The notes below the pieces were generated by a model. That model was not told the origin of the DNA and did not search any database. It worked only from the letters and a program-made list of their open reading frames with translations. Below are positions 58,546 through 64,000 of a DNA stretch of 64,000 bases, one piece after another. The stretch is from Axinella damicornis (lineage: Eukaryota; Porifera; Demospongiae; Axinellida; Axinellidae), in the NCBI GenBank assembly GCA_963931865.1, contig OZ007507.1:11213974-11277973 (forward strand), read 5' to 3'. Made by a program: the position numbers and the translations under genes. Every line of letters begins with the position of its first letter. Positions within the stretch are counted from its first letter, which is position 1.

Positions 58546-58756
58546 TGATTGGTCAAATGTAGCTACTATCTTGGCGGGAAACGTGCATGAACTTAGTGGG
58601 GGTGAATGACAGGCTCTCGGGGACCTGTGGATATGCCTGGTCACGCACCAAGAGTGTCGATTCTTTCCCGTGCGGTAACACGGCGCCCGCGAAATCGGTA
58701 GACATGCTGCATTCTGATTGGTCAATGTAAACAGCTGTGCTCTTTTGGGCGGGAAT
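58546..58756 (+). promoter_or_regulatory. CCAAT/E2F-type promoter of the F-box gene
   Basis: Two similar modules: GATTGGTCA (inverted CCAAT) at 58547 and 58716, each followed by an E2F-like site, TTGGCGGGAA at 58571-58580 and TTGGGCGGGAA near 58744-58754. A further GCGCCCGCGAAAT lies at 58683. Close pairing of CCAAT and E2F sites is typical of genes switched on in S phase and mitosis. Function is inferred. Confidence 0.65.
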
Positions 58757-58778
58757 TTAGAAATCCTTGTGGCTCACG

Positions 58779-59522
58779 ATGGACTTCAGCCGAGACCGAT
58801 GTTGGACGTGTGACTGGCGAGAAGTAAAAGGACACTGTCTCCTCAGAATAGTCATCTCTGATTGTGGATTCCATCATCTCTCCTGTCACTTCAGTGTTCA
58901 ACAACTTACTGCAAAAATGGAAAAACTCATGACGCCAAAGCAGTCCTCCGTCCTCATGACGCCCTCCTCCGTCCAGTCCGTAGTGTATTCTCCCCGAGTC
59001 CTCTCTCCCCTCTCCCTGTTGTCGCCAGCTGCGACGCCTAAGACTCCACTGAATCTTCCCCCCTCTCCTCCAGCATACAAGGACATCCTAAGTACGTTGT
59101 ACCTGGGAGGAGTACCCCATGTTGCTAAGAGAATCGTTTCCCTCCTCAACCCAGCGGACCTCTGCTGCTCTCAGCAAGTCTGCACAACGTGGAATGATGT
59201 TGTCTCCTCTGAATTCATGAGCAAAGTCAACACCTATCGCAGGCAGCGCAAGGAGAATGCTGAAAACCTGCACAAGACTGAAGAACCAATGGAGACCACA
59301 GTATCCCCAGTTGAGCGGAGACCACTAGCTGTCTTCACCCCCAACACACAGACACGTTTCCAGACAGCAAAAACAACCTCCCCAACTCCATTCAATGGCA
59401 AGTGCATCAAACCCTGGCACGAGGGGGAGATTAGCAGGAGAGTGAGCCCCAGCAAAAGACCCAGGCAGTCAGAGGCCATCTGTGGCACCAAGAAGAGCAA
59501 GAAGAGGCTGCGTAGGCTGTGA
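58779..59522 (+). CDS. F-box protein with Ser/Thr-Pro-rich head and basic RRL tail
   Basis: A 247-residue single-exon frame starting MDFSRDRC. The ATG at 58917 (MEKLMTPKQ) is an alternative if 58825-58903 is removed as an intron (GTAAAAGG...CTTCAG). The N-terminal part has many SP and TP pairs (MTPKQ, MTPSS, YSPRV, LSPL, ATPKTP, LPPSPP), possible CDK sites. An F-box lies at about residues 105-145 (AKRIVSLLNPADLCCSQQVC, then TTWNDVV), the Skp1-binding domain of SCF ubiquitin ligases. The tail has SPSKRPRQ and ends KKRLRRL. Size, F-box and terminal Arg-Leu recall EMI1/FBXO5-type cell-cycle inhibitors, but I see no zinc-binding region, so that identity is a guess. A polyadenylation signal AATAAA is at 59741. 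Confidence 0.78.
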   Translation: MDFSRDRCWTCDWREVKGHCLLRIVISDCGFHHLSCHFSVQQLTAKMEKLMTPKQSSVLMTPSSVQSVVYSPRVLSPLSLLSPAATPKTPLNLPPSPPAYKDILSTLYLGGVPHVAKRIVSLLNPADLCCSQQVCTTWNDVVSSEFMSKVNTYRRQRKENAENLHKTEEPMETTVSPVERRPLAVFTPNTQTRFQTAKTTSPTPFNGKCIKPWHEGEISRRVSPSKRPRQSEAICGTKKSKKRLRRL

Positions 59523-59740
59523 TCTTACATCAACCCACTTGGCTGAAGTATAACTCACCTTACACTGGTGCCAACAACAAGCCTCACTCGCCATGAAGCC
59601 TATACCATCACTTGAAGTGAAGTTCGATGCCAGCCTGTGCAGAAGTGCACACAGAACACCACCGAAGACCATGACTATTATGCCCTTGAAGTATTAATCT
59701 GTAGTCAATTTGTGTTGTCATGCTGCTGAAAAGCTTTTGA

Positions 59741-59746
59741 AATAAA
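59741..59746 (+). promoter_or_regulatory. Polyadenylation signal of the F-box gene
   Basis: AATAAA about 220 bp after the stop codon, on the coding strand. Confidence 0.75.
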
Positions 59747-59989
59747 GAATTGCATTATAATACGAGAGCAGCTGGTATATACGGTATTGCATGCAACTCA
59801 GCACACTCTTGGACAGTATATAATAGACCTTATTCCACCAAAATGAAATTCCTGGTTTCCGTTGCTATGATAACAGCTACCCTTTGTACCCATAGGCTAC
59901 CATGCATGCATGCATGCAGACATGTTGCATCGCAGATTTAATGATGTATAGTGTATACGGAATTCCTGCTCGATATATCCAGGCCCAGG

Positions 59990-60014
59990 GCGGGGGGGGG
60001 GGGGGGGGGGGGGG
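59990..60014. repeat. Poly-G tract
   Basis: About 24 consecutive G, possibly misread in length. Confidence 0.9.
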
Positions 60015-60267
60015 TCCCAGAGACGATAACTGTACCAACAGTTCTCTTACTGCATGACCAGGGTATAATTAGCTACTCATATAATACAAGAGACTGGTTT
60101 CATGCTCCTTCATAATATTATACTTAGTACTGTATTTCGAATTTCGGTCTTGCATGCATTTGATTGTGCATGTGAGATGCAACTATGGGTCTATGCACCA
60201 ACTCTACGTACACATATGAACTGAATGTCCATTGAAGTACAATAATATTATAATGGATGCATATGTC

Positions 60268-60424
60268 ACATTCCAATTCCTAGAGTGCATGACTGTGTCA
60301 CATTCCAATTCCTGGAGTGGATGTCACATTCCAATTCCTGGAGTGGATGTCACATTCCAATTCCTAGAGTGCATGACTGTGTCACATTCCAATTCCTGGA
60401 GTGGATGTCACATTCCAATTCCTC
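60268..60424. repeat. Higher-order tandem repeat of CACATTCCAATTCC units
   Basis: Six to seven units of two kinds, about 26 bp (CACATTCCAATTCCTGGAGT) and about 32 bp (with ...CTAGAGTGCATGACTGT), arranged long-short-short-long-short. Each holds ACATTCCA, a consensus TEAD/Scalloped site. Confidence 0.9.
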
Positions 60425-61014
60425 CACAACCAGAGCTGAAATGAAGTCCTTTTGAGGGAGCTGAGTGATACAGCAATTCCACTCATTGGATATCATTAAT
60501 TTTGATGTCCATAATGAGCCAAACTTCCAACACACCACTATAATTGCATGACCAAGGCCTCATTACCATGGAGTGGGAACATTAACTGTAAAAGGAGTTG
60601 AAAGTGATTGAATGGAATACACACACCAAGTATTCTTACAACACACCGATTAAAGTATAAAGTCTTTAATTCCAGTATCAAAAAATAATAAGTTAAACAC
60701 ATTCTATAAATCAGTAACTGACTGTTATGTACAAAAGTTCCACACACACAATGTCATACACACACACTTCATAATAAAGTGGCAATAATACAAATTGTAC
60801 AGTTTAACAGGAATGTCAGAATGGGTTTGTCAATACGACCGGGCTAAGTGCATGTACACTGCTTATGTACAGAGTAGCGAGGTGTAAAGAGTCGGGTTAT
60901 AAGGCATACAGAAGTTGGCATGGCCAGTATACACAATCATACAAAAAACTAAACCTTTTCAAGTGTTCTTCTTGAGAAGCAAGTGTGTGCAAAACTAATG
61001 CACGGTGAGTGATC

Positions 61015-61110
61015 TTATTTTCTCTTCAGATAGCGGCAACCACCTTTCTTTGTGAGGCAATTTGGACACCAGACTGATCGATCCTCGGGATAGCGTTTTC
61101 GGCATCTGTG

Positions 61111-61173
<63 letters not shown>

Positions 61174-61968
61174 TGCAAGTGAGTGTGTGCAGGCAAAAGT
61201 GAGTATGAGTGTATGCAGAAGACCATAGGGTAGTAATTGCCATGGCAACAACTTAACCAGTGCATGTGACCAACATAGATTGGCATGACAGCAATGTCAC
61301 ATCGTCATGGCAACAGAGGGTGCAGTTGTTGACTGAAGACGGACTGCCGAACTGTGGTATTTTAAAAGCAAAATACTTACGATGCCATTCAAGGTATGCA
61401 GTAATTGGAGTCCATGGAGGAGTACCGTTAGATAAGCTGTAGCCATGGACTGCCATCAAGTTAGAGCAAATGAATACGTTCAAACTCTGCCAGTTCAGGC
61501 GAAAAGCTAGTTTTTAGTGAACATTCCACGCAACAATGATATACCCTTGGGAGTACGTTTGGCGGCAGATTAACTATACTAACTCCATTTATGAGATTAG
61601 ATAGCGACAGAGAACACATCTGTTTCCCAACAATGCTTGTTGTGCAGCGTCAGGGCCGTACATTGTTCGCCAGCCAATAGTGTAACAGTATCGGCTTAGA
61701 TCACGGATGATCTATTACATTGCCTTTACAAGTACGGATTTGTGTCTGTTTAAAGCGGTCACAAGAACTCTGACTTGTTTCCATGGTAATGTAATTAGGT
61801 GCAGGTGCATACACACAAACACACATACATACATACACACATACACTCACACATTCCACACACACAACACACATACACACATACTACACACACACTCACA
61901 CAGTACGACACATACATTCATACACTACATTACACACACAGATATACACACACACATATACACACATA

Positions 61969-62027
<59 letters not shown>

Positions 62028-64000
62028 ACATCATTGTGGTGGACAATGTTACACTATATATTCACAGAGTGCACTTCTAACTTCTCGCTGCCTCCAGTTA
62101 TTTTTGGTAATTTCTAGTAAATTAGTAAACTCCAGTAATCTCTACCATCACAGCAAATGGGTTATTACACATCTTTCTAGTGATAATTTTATACCAGATG
62201 TGGTTGGCCAGTTGCTTGATTCCCTCCCTGGCAACAACTGAAGGATGTTTGTATTGACTTGCTAGACCACTCCTCCATGGGCTACTGTCATACAACCACA
62301 ATTCACACATGCAGCTATGTACGTATGAGCTCTCGAGTGGGAGTGTGGGTGTGTGAGTGGGTGTTACATGTAATGACGGATGAAGGAATGGGCGAGTGGA
62401 TGGTGTGCCAGTTTGCGTGAGTGTTAAGAGTATTTTGCAAGCCCACACAACTTAACACAACGCTTTCTCGCCCACACAACACACACAATGAGCGCCTTGA
62501 GAATTACAGAGTACAGCGCCAACATAACAGAGATGGTCTGAGGCATTTGAAGCTGTTATGATATGACTAATGATGTAGACAACTAGGTCACTATAATATG
62601 CCAGTACCAGGGCATTTTAGGTAAGTGAAACACACACACACACATAGAAAGGCACACATACTCACGTCTTAGTATACAGCTGCTGCTGTTCGCCAAACTC
62701 ATCTTCATCGACCCTGGAGCCCACTTCTGCCCCATCCTCTCCTTCATCCATTGAACTCTGGCTATCGACACGCGAACTCTTGCGGATGATTCTTGGAGCA
62801 CCAACCGTAATCTTAGTTAGGTCAGCACTGTTGCAGTTCTGAGAGCTTTGGTTAACAATACTGGAAACGGTTTTCGGTGCAATCGGTTTCGGCAGCTTTG
62901 GTGCTTCAGATGTAGTCAACAGACCGACGCTGCTGACCGCAGCAAGGCCGGAAGAGCTGACAGTGGTGTTGTAGCTGGCATAGGGGGAGACGTTGGGATT
63001 AGAGGGGGGTGAATAGCTGCTGTAAGAGCTGGTCGGAAGCGGGAGGGTTGTCAGAGCTTGGGCATGGCCACTTGTTGAGTACGACATAAATCCAAGTGGT
63101 TTGCTAGTAGTCGGAGGTGTTGGAACCATTGCAATGTGCTGTGTACCGTACGGAGGAGGAATTGAGGATCGCAGGGTGCCGGGGGAGTGGTAGAATGAGG
63201 AGCTGCACGGAGGGGAGTTTGGAAGGTAGTGTGGGGCGGGGCTGGCAGCGTATGCATTGTATGTGGGAGAGTACATAGATTGGGGCTGGATTGGAGGGGA
63301 CCCATACGCTGCCCCATAGCCCGGGTAGGGTAAGGAGGAGGACTGGTAGGATGGAATGCCCTGGGTGGCAGACGCAAATCCTCCTGTCTTGTCAGAGAGC
63401 AGAGAGAATGTGGAGGGAGCTGAGAACTTCCCCATGACCCCATCCAGGGTTGGGTTTGCCGCAGCTGTTGGAGCGTGGCTCAGAGGGATCATGCCCCTTG
63501 GCGGTGAGGAATAGAGCCTGGCACGTGGAGGGGAGGTGGACTGTTGGACCCGGGACTGCATCCTTCCATGCTGCTGAAACTGGGATGCGATGGATGAAGT
63601 GGGACGAGAGTTGGAGGTCACCATGATGAGAGGAGGGGGAGACGACGAGCTGTTAGGCACAAACGACAGAGTGGTCACATTTGAGTTTAGCTCTGGAAGG
63701 GATTGCGATCGTCTCCTAGCTGCCTGGATATCCGGATTGACAGTAGCTACAATCTGTCCATCACAAAACGCCTCAGTCGACTCTTGGGCATTCTTCTGAA
63801 AGCTGCTTGGGGACAGGGATTCATTGCCAGAGTGTGAAGACTGGTAGCCACTCAAGGCTATCCCGCTGTCCGGCGAGTGCTGCCTTGCCTGGGCCTCCTC
63901 ACTGGCTGGGCTGGTGGAGGAGTGGATGTCGGACTCCGCTGGAGGACTAGTGTGGGAGAAGTCGTCTTCGTAACTAACTCTTTTGGTTTCGTAGCATTTT
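61015..64000 (-). CDS. C-clamp protein, 3' end (ZNF395/SLC2A4RG-like), partial
   Basis: A long minus-strand exon (64000 to 62666, open to the window edge) is spliced in phase 2 to a last exon at 61105-61015. The long exon is low-complexity: Ser, Pro and Tyr-rich (SPPRARLYSSPPR, YPGYGAAYGS, SSYSSYSPPS) with a basophilic site RRRSQSLPEL and an acidic end (DEDEFGEQQQ). The last exon reads CRKRYPEDRSVWCPNC followed by KKGGCRYLKRK and a stop. This is the C-clamp signature (C, then W-C-x2-C, K-K, C, R-Y/F), a DNA-binding Cys motif of TCF proteins and of ZNF395, ZNF704 and SLC2A4RG. A terminal C-clamp after a long disordered region fits the latter group better than TCF, whose clamp follows the HMG box. 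The upstream zinc finger that this group should have is outside the window. Confidence 0.82.
61110..61182. repeat. (TG)n next to the C-clamp exon
   Basis: TG repeats begin four bases beyond the acceptor of the last exon. On the coding strand this is (CA)n running into the 3' splice site. Confidence 0.93.
61798..62030. repeat. CA/TACA-rich microsatellite
   Basis: About 230 bp of ACAC, ATACAC and a final pure (CA)n in the intron of the C-clamp gene. Confidence 0.93.

Overview
The window is nuclear DNA of an intron-rich invertebrate animal. The gene content (two fibrillar-type collagen genes, a Ginger1 transposon, an SPA17-like protein, F-box and C-clamp proteins) is metazoan. The small genes with short introns, the many short fold-back elements and the collagen types would fit a sponge or another early-branching animal, but I cannot name the species. 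All gene models below were spliced by eye using GT-AG sites, reading phase and protein motifs.

Layout. Positions 1-4966 carry minus-strand Gly-X-Y exons of a collagen gene, interrupted by a 2.3-kb nested fold-back transposon with TTAA target sites. Positions 5000-28955 are a transposon-rich block. It holds several palindromic elements, a 1,008-residue uncharacterised protein (13088-16114), a Ginger1 DNA transposon with a complete 14-exon, 1,217-residue reading frame (integrase, Ulp1 protease, PHD finger; 17177-22773), two large fold-back elements (23768-26596) and one orphan exon of protoporphyrinogen oxidase (28119-28370). A 200-base assembly gap follows (28956-29155). Past the gap, 29157-29830 repeats the 2130-5000 collagen segment without the transposon. 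It continues as the 5' end of a minus-strand collagen gene, up to its signal peptide at 33551.

An SPA17-like gene (RIIa docking domain plus IQ motif) lies on the minus strand at 34731-37437. A nearly complete fibrillar collagen gene runs on the plus strand at 38478-56341: signal peptide, minor helix, a main helix of about 1,025 residues in exons of 45/54/99/108 bp, and a COLFI C-propeptide that lacks two of the eight usual cysteines. Then come a fold-back element with 36-bp repeats, a single-exon F-box gene under a CCAAT/E2F-type promoter (58779-59522), a tandem array of TEAD-like sites, and the 3' end of a minus-strand gene whose last exon encodes a C-clamp (61015-64000).

How it fits together. 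The two collagen genes are head to head, about 4.9 kb apart, with the SPA17-like gene between them. The 24-kb transposon block separates two copies of the same collagen region. Either the assembly placed two haplotypes in series or the gene was partly duplicated. Gly-to-Arg changes sit in the copy before the block. The most interesting items are the Ginger1 gene with a Glu-to-Gly change at its catalytic acid, the 1,008-residue protein of hAT-like layout, the internal evidence for the TTAA insertion, and the C-propeptide without interchain cysteines.
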